Source: Incurvaria masculella (lineage: Eukaryota > Arthropoda > Insecta > Lepidoptera > Incurvariidae). Taken from it: a stretch of DNA of 64,000 bases. The position numbers were made by a program, and so were the translations under genes. The notes beneath the pieces are model-generated. The model had not been told where the DNA came from. It searched no databases and worked only from the letters and a program-made list of their open reading frames with translations. This document shows positions 1-10,638 of this stretch, in pieces (within the stretch, counting starts at the first letter, position 1; every line of letters starts with the position of its first letter). The stretch lies in NCBI GenBank assembly GCA_946894095.1, contig OX335655.1:12276001-12340000 (forward strand). The letters are read 5' to 3'.

Positions 1-815
1 TCATAGATGAAAGTGAAACGCCCTCGCCTGACGTCATCGAACACCGAATGTTATGTTAGTGCCGATGCACTGTTGTCCCTTTCCAATTAGAATAATTAGA
101 AAGGCATAACACTAGGGTGAATCGTGGCTGTCATTTTATGTGCACGAAAGCGTTGTGACTCACCGGTGAGTCACCGGTGACACACAGATGAGAATCTCAT
201 GAGTAGACCCCTGCATGTGCAGGGGTCTGCTTCTCTTGCCAAGTTTTTTAATTGTATATGCATTTTTTAGGGGGTTAGTTTATTTATTTTATGTGCAAAA
301 TTCCAGAAAAAGATTTCTTAATTTGACTTAGGAAACGGGCACGCGCCGTTGCATGGAACTAGATCGCTTCATTATCCTCTTAACATCGAAGGCAAGTTCA
401 CGATAAAGCGAACAATGAGAGTAGCAAGCGCTTCCTTCGTTCGAGTTACTTATTTGAATTGGGAAAAAAGAATAGAGAAAAGGAATGTACACTTAGGAAA
501 GTTACAATAAAACCCATCTCTCCTTGCATCATCTGGCAGGAACGATCCTAACAGAACTTGTAATGTAATTGCCTAACGCTACACGACGTAACGAGGAACG
601 AAACGCTAAGTTATCCCTTGCTAACTTAGCGCTAACTTGAGCTACGAGTACCCTAACTTAAGCTAATCAACCCCGGGTGGAGGCAGCGTCTAAGAAAACG
701 GACGCCACGCCAACTTGTCTGATTGGATTATTCTTTCGTTTTCGGGAATATAAATGGTAATGGACCAGCCGAAATCATTTTGATCCATGGTTACAGCTCT
801 TTGCGAATTCCGGTA
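1..815. other. No gene seen; intergenic/intronic DNA
   Basis: No convincing coding signal. It contains a perfect 11-bp-arm, 2-nt-loop palindrome at 205-228 and a short degenerate series of GCTAACTTA-like words at about 605-665. Confidence 0.5.
205..228. repeat. Perfect short hairpin
   Basis: Arms AGACCCCTGCA and TGCAGGGGTCT are perfectly complementary around a 2-nt centre. It has no T-run typical of a terminator and no gene beside it. It may be a chance or TE-derived palindrome. Confidence 0.6.
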
Positions 816-1210
816 GTTTTTTTTATGCAACCTGACATGGATGGCTAATACCACACAAATACCATTATGATATTAGCCCAATACACCACAATCCCAAAGG
901 AATTAGGTGCCATGCCAGGAACTTCCCTTTATGAGCACGGCTACATTGGACTGGATGGAAAACACGGTCCATTTTTCATTGCCGCTTTGACCATCTTTTC
1001 ATCCAATGCGATGGTACCAACCCGGGCGGCTTAAGCCCTACCACCTTGTAGGGGAAGGGGACCTACAGTTTCACATGGGTTCCGAACGATGGAGCAGCTC
1101 GAATTCGTGAAGAAATGCACTTATCTAACTCATTATGAGAAAGAATGGAGGAATTGAACCCAGACCTCTGTTATGCTAGGCAAGTCCCCGAGTCACTAGG
1201 TTAAGAGCCG
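816..1210 (-). mobile_element. SINE, tRNA-like head, near full length
   Basis: Read on the minus strand this copy starts with a tRNA-like head (an A-box-like stretch, then a B-box-like GGTTCAATTCC). It continues with the shared body (motifs GGTTGGTACCATCGCATTGG, CATCCAGTCCAATGTAGCC, CCTGGCATGGCACCTAATTCC) and ends in a short A-rich tail, seen as a T-run at 816-824. The same body recurs about 25 times in the window. SINEs are non-autonomous, transcribed by RNA polymerase III and mobilised by a partner LINE. The tail side and head order fix the strand. Confidence 0.75.
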
Positions 1211-1324
1211 CCAAAGTAGCCGGTAGTAAAAAGGTATGGCATACATGATAAAACAGCTAGTGATTGGCCATTCATTAAGTGCTTTCTGCTGTGTGCGTTC
1301 CGACACGTAAACATAATACAATTG

Positions 1325-1800
1325 CCCACTGCATTTCTTCCCGTGCGTGGCGTAAAAGCCGACTAAAGTATTCGCTGTTCGTGGCTTCGATTCGTCGCCA
1401 AACGGTAGGCCCCCTTACTAACTTCCTACGTTAATCCCTCGCCCAGGTTGGTACCATCGCATTGAGTGAACGATGAACGAAGCGGCAATTTAAAAAAATC
1501 CGTGTTTTCCATCCAGTTCAATGTATGTGGCCGTGCAATAGAAGGAAGGTCCTGTCATGATACTTAGTCCCCATGAGGTGTGTTGGGCTAATATTATGAC
1601 AATAAGGGTCTATTTCCACCAAGTACTGATTAGCTTACTCCTCATATTAAAGGGCCTTTCTTAGCATATCGAAAACGATACCTGTACAAGATAATCAGCA
1701 CTTTAGTAATAAAGGCCCTTTAAGTGTCCATTAACATAAATCAGCACTTGGTAAAATCAAGGTAAGTGTGGTATTACCCATCCATGTCCACTCAAAAAAG
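1325..1800 (+). mobile_element. SINE copy with a third head type, interrupted by a MITE
   Basis: It begins with GCATTTCTTCCCGTG and GTAAAAGCCGACTAAAG, a head unlike the tRNA-like or 5S-like heads but shared with the copy at 54640. The common SINE body follows (GGTTGGTACCATCGCATTGA, TCCATCCAGTTCAATG, GTGTGTTGGGCTAATAT). The body is interrupted at about 1612 by a separate inverted-repeat element and resumes at about 1765 with GTGGTATTACCCATCCATGT. Confidence 0.65.
1612..1758. mobile_element. Small MITE nested in a SINE
   Basis: Imperfect terminal inverted repeats of about 45 bp: left ACCAAGTACTGAT then AAAGGGCCTTT, right AAAGGCCCTTT then ATCAGCACTTGGT. The unit splits the SINE body, so it inserted later. 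No open reading frame, so it is non-autonomous. The target duplication could not be resolved. Confidence 0.55.
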
Positions 1801-1883
1801 AAAAATTAATAAACATTAGTTCAAGTTAAATTTACCTGCTTACTTTGATGACGGCCGCCGAAATTGCCAATCTCCGTGTTCCC

Positions 1884-2427
1884 AATGGTGGATCAGTTGG
1901 CCCTTCCCGGCGGGACTAACTCATTCGCGGGTAGGGTACATAACCGTGCTATTGCGCTCTGGGACCTTCTCTGTTTCTAAGAAAAAGGCAGGCTCCGTGT
2001 TGAAGAGGATGCAACATGTCCACAAAGCAGACAATGCGCACAGGTAAGATTTACGAAAATATTAATTACAAAACGATTATAGCTAAAATTAAATCGCGAC
2101 CGCTGTAGAAAAAAAGCAAACACAAACCAAATTGATTATAAATCTTCATGAAATAAGCTAGGTCTTTTTAACAACATTTCTAAGATATTATTATTTCATC
2201 GTTAAGTAATCCACCTCCAAAGCTATAGGATACATCGGGCACAAAAATTCGAACTTTCGGGCCTTATAACTTAGAAACCTAACACTATTTTACAATGCGA
2301 ATGGTCATCAGACATTTAGTTCGATCAAATAAACCTGTTTTCAGTATAATTTTTGATCTCTGACAAGAAATATGCGCATGATCTTCTCACGTTCGTATGG
2401 GGAGTTGAGCGGGAAGACCCGCCTTAA
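1884..2427 (+). mobile_element. TTAA-flanked MITE, degenerate copy
   Basis: Contains the family core (CCCGGCGGGACTAACTCATT, GGGACCTTCTCTGTTTC, TTACAAAACGA, CCTTATAACTTAGAAACC) and ends GACCCGCCTTAA. The right end keeps TTAA; the left end is decayed. Same family as the better copies at 19710, 34748 and 41916. No coding capacity. Confidence 0.65.
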
Positions 2428-2904
2428 CAAATTATTCTTGACTCAAATAACAACGTGGGTGATGGTAACATCTAAAACTGTAAATTGAAGTGTATGAACG
2501 AAATAGCAAGTGACATTTTTCACCTATTAGCATGGTGGCCCCCGTTTCTTCAGTTGATGGGCGATATAAAAAGTACCAGTCCTCAATTTGTTAGTCGCGT
2601 CACTCTTCGAGTCATCGGTCCTGGGCCGGCGCTAACGGCGGACAATCTGCGAGAAGTCCTCACGTAGCGATCCATGTGAGGCCGCACTGCTTTGTATTCG
2701 TCCAGCGCAAGCCGAGCTGCCGACGAACCGACAATGCTCCCGACCCGTTTAACATACGCACCTATAATTCAACCCAAGAAATAAACTTTCCTACTATACA
2801 ATTTATTGTCATTGATAGTTGCGCGAGTTTAAAAACTTACGTTTTGTTTAATAGTAATTTTGTCAAAAACAAAAAAGTTAGTTAGGCAGTTCAACAACTC
2901 TTGC
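2428..2904. other. No gene seen
   Basis: Two adjacent 60-70 codon open frames lie here, but neither shows a recognisable domain, splice sites or codon pattern. Treated as non-coding. Confidence 0.4.
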
Positions 2905-3180
2905 TTTAGTAGCTCAGTGACGCATCGGTGTCCAACCGTCTAGGTTAAGTAACACTGGGTCGGTTCAAGATAGGCGACCTTTGACCTATGAGGGTGGAAA
3001 ACGACTTAGATTATTGATCTCTTTCCTTAGGTAGTATAGGGTTCATCCCGGTACCACGCATTGAATGAAGGTGGCCGAAGCAATAAAAGCAATGTCCTGT
3101 TCTCATGTGTTGTGTTGGGCTAATAACATGACAGTAGGTGTGGTATTGACCATCAATAATCAGGCACATGCAAAAATAAA
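2905..3180 (+). mobile_element. SINE with 5S-rRNA-like head
   Basis: The head contains AGTAGCTCAGTG and then AGGTTAAGTAACACTGGGTC, which resembles the internal promoter region of arthropod 5S rRNA (GAAGTTAAGCAACATCGGGC), followed by GATAGGCGACC, resembling 5S GGATGGGTGACC. The common SINE body follows from about 3035 (GGTACCACGCATTGAATGA, TGTGTTGGGCTAATA). Internally shortened. Confidence 0.6.
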
Positions 3181-3185
3181 CGGTA

Positions 3186-3835
3186 AGTCTAAGCAATGAT
3201 ATATTTATTATTAAATAAGATAGTTCAATCAATGACTCACAAATCTATTATAATTAAATATTGTAATATAGATTCAAAAGTCACTCAAAAGAAGTAAGTG
3301 ATAGGCTGAACTGAATAAAAAAAAACAAGAAATCATAAAAGTTCTTCGCAAAACATCGTTTCTCTGTAAACTTTTTTTCTGAATTGATATTTATCTTTTT
3401 TTATTAAATGTTAATGCACACATTTAATAAAAAAAGATAATAATATATATATATATGTATACAGAGTGTTGCAACATGTAGTAACAGAGTTTGCCAGTAC
3501 ATGACATTTTCGAAATTATTATTATTATTATAACATTTTTTATTGATAATTAATTAATTTGATTAACATTTAGAATATTTTAGTTTTTAGATATGTTTGT
3601 GTTTAAGTTTGGCTTCTCTTTGTACCAACCCCACGTTAATTATAAAATAAAAACAATTTTATTACGATTATTTTTAATTGGTCAATTTTTTTTTCATTGT
3701 ATTGCTTCAATTCATTGATGTGTATTGAAAACTGTGTGCTCAGTATACTAAAAAAAGGACGTATTCTAAAGTGCTTACCATTTATTATTGCATTACTCTA
3801 CTGCGTCAAAACTTGTAATATTAAAAAACACACCT
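3186..3835. other. No gene seen; AT-rich with simple repeats
   Basis: Very AT-rich. Contains a (TA)n run near 3440-3460 and an (ATT)n run near 3518-3532. No coding or RNA gene signal. Confidence 0.5.
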
Positions 3836-3925
3836 TCTGTCATGACATTATCCTGACACGCCACGAGGGATCCATGCCTGAACCTTCCTCATGCACGGTT
3901 ACAACATCGCGTCAAATAAAACATT
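3836..3925 (-). mobile_element. SINE 3' body fragment
   Basis: Short decayed stretch matching the SINE body on the minus strand (CTGTCATGACATTAT, CCATGCCTGAACCTTCCT, GCACGGTTACA). Only about 80 bp remain. Confidence 0.4.
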
Positions 3926-4130
3926 AATTCCAAAATGTATATCTCGGTAACTAGACACTTTAGAGAAAAAAAACTTTAACTTCTTTGTCTTGGTAAAAAC
4001 ATTAGGATCACGCTGGCGAAACGAATGTGCTGGCCGTTGCAAAACCCTTTATATTGTATACATATGAGTCGATTCACTTTTAATATGTGAAAACATTCCT
4101 TTTGATACTTTTGAGGTTACCGCGGTCGTT

Positions 4131-4346
4131 AGACATGTTTGAAAAATGTTACGGCTTTTCACGCGGCAGGTAGAGATATTCTCCGACGTTTCGAGCTAAT
4201 CATTCAGCCCGTTGTCAAGGAGGCATCCGCCGCGCTCGTGCGCAGCAGACGACTGGCCTTGACAACGGGCTGAATGATTAGCTCGAAACGTCGGAGAATA
4301 TCTCTACCTGCCGCGTGAAAAACCGTAACATTTTTCAAAAACATCT
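4131..4346. repeat. Long near-perfect inverted repeat (hairpin)
   Basis: Left arm about 4131-4220 and right arm 4257-4346 are almost perfectly complementary over more than 80 bp, with two single-base indels and few mismatches, separated by a 36-nt loop. Arm landmarks are GCGGCAGGTAGAGATATTC and GAAACGTCGGAGAATATC. A transcript would form a long stem like that of an hpRNA locus or a foldback element. It has no coding frame. Confidence 0.85.
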
Positions 4347-4770
4347 CTTTGTCTATATTGTACGTATATTTTGAATATAAAACATATTTCGTGGTAAATG
4401 TAAAACAAACATGCAATCATTTGGCGAGAAAATATTGGTACTCTAAAAATATTGCGACTTCCATTACTTAACGCTGCAAATCTCATTTGTCTTTTACGTT
4501 CTGTGATGCGCGATTCGTCGTGAAAACCTCCAGCTAACGCGAGCACAGACAAGGCGCGGCGGTGCGGCGGCGAGAGAAGTTCACATCAAAGCCTTCTACA
4601 TTACGTACTTATCCGGAGCGACACACACTCGGCGAAGAAGAAGGCCTATGTAGTCCGCCACAGAGTTCACACGCTCCGATGTTCACCTTTGGCGACATTT
4701 CTAACTTGTCTTTGAGGGGGCAACAATCGAGAAAATGTGAGGATGTCTTCCGATCAAGTGTCATTTTAAG
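4347..4770. other. No gene seen
   Basis: Overlapping 70-80 codon frames occur on both strands, but none has a recognisable domain. No RNA gene seen. Confidence 0.4.
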
Positions 4771-4990
4771 TGGCTCGTAGCCTAGTGGCGCGGCGACGTT
4801 GATAGCATACCAGAGGGCTGGGTTCAAATCCACGCCCCGTTCATGCACCACTTTCTTTTCTCATTCAGAGTTGGATAAGTGCATTTTGTCACGAATGCGA
4901 GCACCTAATTCTTTCGGGAATGTGGTGTATTGGGCTTATATCATAACGGTAGCCATCCGTGTCAGGTTGCATAATTTTTTTTTTCTATGT
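4771..4990 (+). mobile_element. SINE, tRNA-like head, internally deleted
   Basis: Intact head: TGGCTCGTAGCCTAGTGGCG (A-box-like) and GGGTTCAAATCC (B-box-like), then CCCGTTCATGCACCACTTTC and a jump from CACGAATGCGAG directly to CACCTAATTC, deleting the middle of the body. It ends TTGCATAA followed by T-rich sequence. Useful for defining the head boundary. Confidence 0.75.
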
Positions 4991-5119
4991 TAAGCGCGGC
5001 ATATGGCGCACGCCAGGACCTCACTAAAAAGGCGCCCGACGGTGCCCATGGGCTTTCGGACTTTCACAGGGGCTGCGAAAACCATGCCGGCCGGCCGGGT
5101 GCTTCTTCACACCATGTTG

Positions 5120-5177
5120 GAAGTTTTTCCCTCAAAGTACAACCTGGGGTCCGGTTGTACTTTGAGGGAAAAACTTC
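5120..5177. repeat. Perfect 25-bp-arm hairpin
   Basis: Arms 5120-5144 and 5153-5177 are perfectly complementary (GAAGTTTTTCCCTCAAAG against CTTTGAGGGAAAAACTTC) with an 8-nt loop TGGGGTCC. This is too long to be chance. No flanking gene. Confidence 0.85.
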
Positions 5178-5276
5178 GGTAGGGAGTCGATTCCATAGTT
5201 AACCGACCCTATGGATTAAATCCAATGTTTTATCTAGAAACGCTTTATTTGTCAACCAAATCCGCCAAAACACAGC

Positions 5277-5658
5277 TGCTCATAGCTCAGCTATGTTTAA
5301 TCCCCCGGAGCGTTCATATACAACTTTTTATCTTTCTGAGTTGTATACGCGCATTTGGTGCCGAATGCGAACTGTTCTAAGGTTGCGTATATCCATATAT
5401 ATCTGTAGGTCCCCTTAGGCCCCTAAAGGCCCGCCCGGGCTGGTACCGTATTGGATGAAAATGTGAGATGTTGGACGAAACTGCAATAAAAAATGCCCAT
5501 GTATTTTATCTAGTTCAATGTAGCTGTGCTCGTAAAGGGAAGCATGCCATGCTAGGACATGGCATCGAATTCATTCGGGAATGCGGTGTGTTGGACTAAT
5601 ATCACGAAGGTGGGTGTAGTATTAGACATCCATGTGCAGTTGCATAAAAAAGTTTACA
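5277..5658 (+). mobile_element. SINE, tRNA-like head, diverged
   Basis: Diverged copy. The head is poorly preserved, but CGTTCATA, TTTCTGAGTTG and GCCGAATGCGAACTG match the tRNA-headed subfamily. Body matches include CCCGCCCGGGCTGGTACCG and TCTAGTTCAATGTAGC, then ATTAGACATCCATGTGCAG and TTGCATAAAAAA at the 3' end. Confidence 0.6.
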
Positions 5659-5749
5659 AGCCATAAACATATTTCAGGGCTGGAAAAATGGGAACTGTTA
5701 ACCGGGAAGAGAATACCTTACATCATTGAATGAATAGAAGCTATTCTTC

Positions 5750-6072
5750 TTAAGGTGGGCTTTCCCGCTCAACAGTTGAAGCGTGGAATGAGGAGTATGC
5801 GCACATTTCTTGTCGGAAATACAAAATTATACTCAAAACAGCTTTATTTGATTAAACAAGATGATTGATTCGAAATTTTCGCGAGTTTTACACGATACGT
5901 TTGATCGTGGATTACTCAACGTAATAACAAAAAAAAAGTCATCAAACCTAGGTTGTTCCACGAAGATTCAAAATCAATTTAGCATTTGTTTGATTTTTCA
6001 CTACATCGTCCGTGATTTACTTTTAGCTGTAAGACGTTTTGTAATATTTTTTTGTAAATCTAACAAAATCAA
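5750..6072 (-). mobile_element. TTAA-flanked MITE, truncated copy
   Basis: Begins TTAAGGTGGGCTTTCCCGCT and follows the family in the orientation of the 19710 copy (CTTTATTTGATT, GTGGATTACTCAACG, CGTGATTTACTTTTAGCT) before fading at about 6072. The CGGCGGGACTAACTC end is missing. Confidence 0.6.
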
Positions 6073-6524
6073 CAAATTTTCGCATTGTACCTAACGGACG
6101 ATTTAACAGACAGACTAGTTAAAAAAAAACCCCATGTTAACATAGGATGTGTGTGCACTAGGCTAAGTGACGTATCTGCAGGCTGTAGCGGCGACGCCGC
6201 CTCCACTGCTTTGTGAGGTAAGCTTGCAGCGTGACACAAAAGCTTCGCCAGCACAAAAGCGCTGCGAAGGGGAGTGTGGGATCGTGCGCGACAACGCGTC
6301 TATTCCTTCAGAATTCTGCTGGAGTCGAGTAGATAATGGTAAACAGTCGGTAATGCACAGATTAAGTTAACAGGTTGGTATCAAACGAGATATAGGTGGG
6401 CAATAAAGTATTTGACGCATGCAGATGGTAAAAATCCTAAGGTAAGGTTTTTGAGACCAGACTGTTAGACCAATGCGTGCTGACAGTTTTGACCTACGCC
6501 TGCCAGGCATGGACGCTCACAGTT
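6073..6524. other. No gene seen
   Basis: Short open frames on both strands (60-67 codons) without recognisable features. Moderately GC-rich at 6170-6310. Confidence 0.4.
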
Positions 6525-7245
6525 CCAAATCAAATCAAAATCAAAATCAAAATCATTTATTCCGTGATAATATAAATCAATTCGATATTCAATTAAATTT
6601 TTCACATTGTCATAAAATAAAAATAATTCGCAATAAATCTAAACAGTATCAATAAAAAATTGTCAAATAGTTATATGTATTAGTAAAATAAATAATCACA
6701 ATCAATAATTCTAAATAAAATAAAATTAAAATTATAATATTATGTCTAAAATTCTTAAATATCTATATTAAAATGTGTCAAATCGTAAAAAGTTTGAGTC
6801 AGGAGCCATTTGTTTAGTTTAAATTTAAAAGAAGCCTCACTTTCTTCTAGTTGGATTTCTAGCGGCAAATTGTTGTAAATCACCAACATTTTTGAATTTG
6901 ATTTTTGAATTTCCTTGAATTTTAGGCTTTTTTGAAATTTGGCGGTACTGTGAGTGGGTACTAGGAGTAGTTGCTTGTGCCTGGTCGGGTAGGAGTGAGT
7001 GCGCGAGTTGTACTCTGACGCGTTGCACCTTGCAAACAGCGCGACCTTCTTTACGTAGGCGTCGTACATCGTTAGCATACCGAGTTTTTTAAATATTGGG
7101 GCGCAGTGATCGTCCCACGCAGACTTGTTTATGATTCGTACTGCACGCTTTTGCAGTACGAATATTTTGTGGGCTTCGCCTGTCGCTCCCCAGAATTCTG
7201 CACACAAGCTGAAAGTAGCCCAAAAGGCAATGGCAAGATCCATGC
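6525..7245 (-). pseudogene. Non-LTR retrotransposon, 3' end with RT C-terminal region
   Basis: On the minus strand an open frame of about 162 codons (7243 down to 6755) has the look of the C-terminal part of a LINE reverse transcriptase of the Jockey/CR1 type. A segment reading WGATGEAHKIFVLQKRAVRI corresponds to the family's conserved 'WG ... LQKRAVRII' region, and a hydrophobic/basic tail follows. A 3' UTR runs from 6754 to about 6562 with AATAAA at 6556-6561 (minus sense) and a microsatellite tail of TGATTTT units at 6527-6555. The 5' side is truncated, as is usual after incomplete target-primed reverse transcription. The fingers, palm and endonuclease are absent, so this copy cannot move by itself. 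Confidence 0.75.
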
Positions 7246-7398
7246 TCGCTGTAAAATTCGCTGATACGTCAAAGCACGAAGGTCACTGATGTTATGCATA
7301 GGGTCGCTAAACTGAAGTGCCAGTGGGCATGCCACGTACGTCACAGTGATGACCACAGATGGAGCACTGAAGTTTTGATGTGGAGACCCGCGTTTAGT

Positions 7399-7850
7399 AA
7401 ATATGTTTGGTCGTACTAAGCAGGTATGTCCTTTATTCCAAGGAATGTGGAATGTATGTATGCGTAATCGACGTGAAGCAAGGACACATTAATTAAAGAA
7501 AGAGCCCAGTAAAAAGAACTACTTTAGGAATATACTGCCGCAACGCAGATGAAGCGTTAAATAAATGTATGTAGGTATTATCTTTAACACTGTGTTAGTA
7601 GGAGGCATTCATTACGGGAGGAGGGACTGTAGGAGAATTCCAAATCATGGGTATGCAGCCGATGGGGAAATTGGTAGACCCAATACCCGCGAATGGTATG
7701 ATTTGCTGGTTCGGGTCCAGCCTAGCAGTATATTCGTAAAGTAGTTCTTTATACTGGGCTCTTTATTCAATTAATGTGTCCTTGCTTCACGGTCGATTAT
7801 GCATACATACATATCACATTCCATGCCGTTTAGTGCTTTCGTATCAAAGT
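7399..7850. mobile_element. Long-TIR element (family R3), full copy
   Basis: Left arm about 7399-7540 and right arm about 7725-7850 are inverted copies (GAAAGAGCCCAGTAAAAAG against CTTTATACTGGGCTCTTT; AAGCAAGGACACATTAATT against AATTAATGTGTCCTTGCTT). The centre includes AACGCAGATGAAGCGTTAAA and a tRNA T-arm-like stem-loop GCTGGTTCGGGTCCAGC. It has no transposase. Other copies or fragments lie at 25970, 29590, 30545, 34175 and 57010. Confidence 0.75.
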
Positions 7851-8009
7851 ACTTTGCCCTGAACGTAATAGTGCTGAAGAAAATACGCATAAACAACGGT
7901 TGGATCTCAAAGGATCTCAAAAACACCTAAACGAGATACTGGATGTATAGAGATGTCAAAGTGTTTCCGTGGAAGCACTCTAGATGCTTGGGTTGGATTT
8001 GCTGACCTG

Positions 8010-8280
8010 CGGCCTTATTGCCGAACAGCGACTGTCGCTGCCAGCGTCAGTGTCGCTGCTAACGAGTCATCGCATACAACGTTTTGTGGCTACCGTTACT
8101 GCGGATAAAAGATAGGCAACCGCATTTATTTTTTATCCGTAGCCGCCATCGACATAGCATATGTCGCCGGTATCGGTAATCCATGGTAAGTCGATGGTAG
8201 CCGCAAAATTTTGTATGCGATGACTCGTTAGCAGCGATACCGACGCTGACAGCGACAGTCGCTGTTCGGCAATAAGGCCG
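8010..8280. mobile_element. MITE with about 85-bp TIRs
   Basis: Left arm 8010-8096 and right arm 8192-8280 are nearly perfect inverted repeats starting CGGCCTTATTGCCGAACAGC. The unit is 271 bp and non-coding. CTG lies outside both ends, but a 3-bp duplication is weak evidence. Confidence 0.8.
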
Positions 8281-8469
8281 CTGGATGTCAGCCAGCCGCG
8301 TTCTGACGATATGAGTTGACTCTGACGTAGTGTACTCTGGCAGTCACTCTGTGACTCTACTCGTATCGTCGAAACCGTGCGCCAGAGTTCACTCGGACGC
8401 GTGTGAGCAATCATAGTGAACTAGGATTGAGAACTTTTTCGAGTGGACTACTGACTTTTTTTTGTAATA

Positions 8470-9018
8470 GACTAGGAGTAACTATGGTAACGATAACGTA
8501 AATGGCTGAAACGGGTATCACGGGATAAAGACCAACCCTCTGAAGCTAAATGTGTAAGTCGGCCTGTTCCAAGTGGTTGCGTTACGTAGATAATGCGCCT
8601 AAAAAACTAGTTATGGTGACAAAAAATATATATGATAAGGTAAATGGATGCAAATACCAAAGCATGAAAGTATCAGTACATACTTGCTTAGCAATACAAA
8701 AACTGAACAAACATTTGGTTGCATTTCGTAGTTATAGGCGATTTAGGATACAGATATAACTTAAGGTATATTTAAGTATTTAATTTAAAAACCGACTGGT
8801 TATTGTTCCATAATTAATAGGCATCAATGTTTCCAGACAATCAGTATATTCATCTGCAGGTACATACCAGCATCTATTTTATATAGCCAATCTAGATAAC
8901 GCAACCACTTGGCACGGGCAGACCGACATATTTAGCATCAGAGGGTTGGTCTCTAACATGTGAACCCAGATTCAGCCATTTACCTTATCGTGACCAAAAA
9001 TGTCGTAACCTCCCGGAA
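8470..9018. mobile_element. Long-TIR MITE family R4, copy 1
   Basis: Ends GACTAGGAG... and ...GACCTCCCGGAA-like, with TA just outside both ends (8468-8469, 9019-9020). Arms of more than 110 bp are inverted (GACCAACCCTCTGAAGCTAA against TTAGCATCAGAGGGTTGGTC; CAAGTGGTTGCGTTA against AACGCAACCACTTG). It is non-coding and very similar to the copy at 50762. TA duplication and long arms fit a Tc1/mariner-type non-autonomous element, but the superfamily is not proven. Confidence 0.8.
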
Positions 9019-9020
9019 TA

Positions 9021-9685
9021 TAATATACAGTTTGAAATATTTGTGTTCTTTTTTTAATATTTCATAGACTTTTGTGTTTGTGTAGCAAAACAATTTCCGT
9101 CATGATGAAGATATTGTTTTTGTCCAGAAAAGCTTTTTGCCTGTCAACTTCTTTAGAGTACAAAAGAGTGAACCACAATCACAGTACTCTAGGATGGAGG
9201 CTACTCTGTTATATTACAGTCTTACAACTCAACTTTTATCGTCAGAACGTGGAGTGTTTAGTATCGCCGCTTTCACGCCAAAGTTAGTAAGGTTACATTT
9301 TCAAGAATTTTAAATATAAATGTAGGTTCAGTTGAATTTGGGAACATCGACAACACATACAATAAACAAATTGCTATCAACAGCTTTTCTCTCATCATAT
9401 TCAGATTTTGGTTGATAAAAAAAACGTTTGTCACAACCAAAAGCTAAACGTTGTTATTACGACATGGGCGTTTTATTAGATGTAATTAAGAAGATTTCAC
9501 TTATCAACAGCAAACATTGATTATTCTAGTCTTCTCTTCGCATTAAAAACATTTGATTAGCTTATTTTAATCAAATGTATGTGGGCGGTGAAATTCTGAT
9601 ATATTTTTCGAAAACATAGGTTTTTTCATATTATGAAATGACCAATTCGTAGATGAAGTCTAAAACAGATTTATTTAGATGGTTT
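9021..9685. other. No gene seen
   Basis: AT-rich sequence with no coding or repeat signal I recognise. Confidence 0.45.
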
Positions 9686-10066
9686 GTTTTTATGTGGCTG
9701 GACATGGATGGCTAATACCACACCTTCTGTCATGGTATTAGCCCAACACACCACATGAGAACTAGGTGCCATGCCATGACCTTCCTTATATTGCACGGCT
9801 ACATTGAACTGGATGGAAAACACGGACAATTTTCATTGCCGCTTCGACCATCGTTCATCCAATGCGATGGCACCAACCCGGGCGGGATAAACCCTACCAC
9901 CTAGTAAATAAGGAAGGGGGCCTACAGTTTAACGTGGAATCCGAACCACGGCCAGCCTCTCTCAACGGTCGAATTGTCACCCATCCAAGAACAGACCGGA
10001 CCCAGCACTGCTTAACTTCGGAAAGCGATCGCCGAAGTTTCGCGCCACTGGGCTATTGAGGCTGAC
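9686..10066 (-). mobile_element. SINE with 5S-rRNA-like head, best copy
   Basis: On the minus strand the head reads CTCAATAGCCCAGTGGCGCG, then GAAGTTAAGCAGTGCTGGGT, then CTTGGATGGGTGAC. The last two closely resemble the internal control region of 5S rRNA genes (box A GAAGTTAAGC, box C GGATGGGTGACC). The shared SINE body follows (GGTGCCATCGCATTGGATGA, CCATCCAGTTCAATGTAGCC, GGCATGGCACCTAGTTCTC), with an A-rich 3' end near 9690. This is the clearest 5S-headed copy in the window. Confidence 0.75.
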
Positions 10067-10638
10067 AAAGGTCAAGGTAAGGTCGTTACTTATATTTACT
10101 AATTAGTATAGCATAGTATCAAAAATTAGGTAAGTATAAGTTATCTGATTGTATATAGACTAAGCATTTATCAATAATAATCATTTTCATTTTCATCATT
10201 TTCATTTTCTCATTAATTTGAATTTATTTTTCCCGTTTTACAGAGGCATTCAAATGCCGCTTGCAAGCATCTGTGGGCAGGCCCAATCCAAAGCTATTGT
10301 ATTCAGTAAAATAAAATTCAACTACCTGCTTTCTCTTCAATGTAAATATTCATCGGCGTTGCAGATGGCTTCCTTCCGAAAAGTTGGATGCTTCACTCCG
10401 ACGAACACTCCCAATTTCAAGTTTGCTGCACGTATAAAACTTTTAACCATCCAGATCCAATTAGACGATGACTCTGAACGATCTAGTTATTAAATTAATG
10501 ATGGTTTTAACATTGACCTATTATTATTATGTCTTCAAATAAAATATAATTACGATTGTTTACATACATCTAATAATAATTTTAAATTTTAATTTAATTA
10601 CATTTATGCATTGAATTAATATTAACTAAGTCTACAGT
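10067..10638. other. No gene seen
   Basis: Contains an ATTTTC-rich simple stretch at 10185-10215 and a 91-codon open frame at 10218-10493 without recognisable domains. AT-rich after 10500. Confidence 0.4.

Noticed and set aside
9975..10066. Functional 5S rRNA gene
   Set aside because: Only the internal 5S-like segment is present, with no full 120-nt gene, and it is joined to the SINE body.
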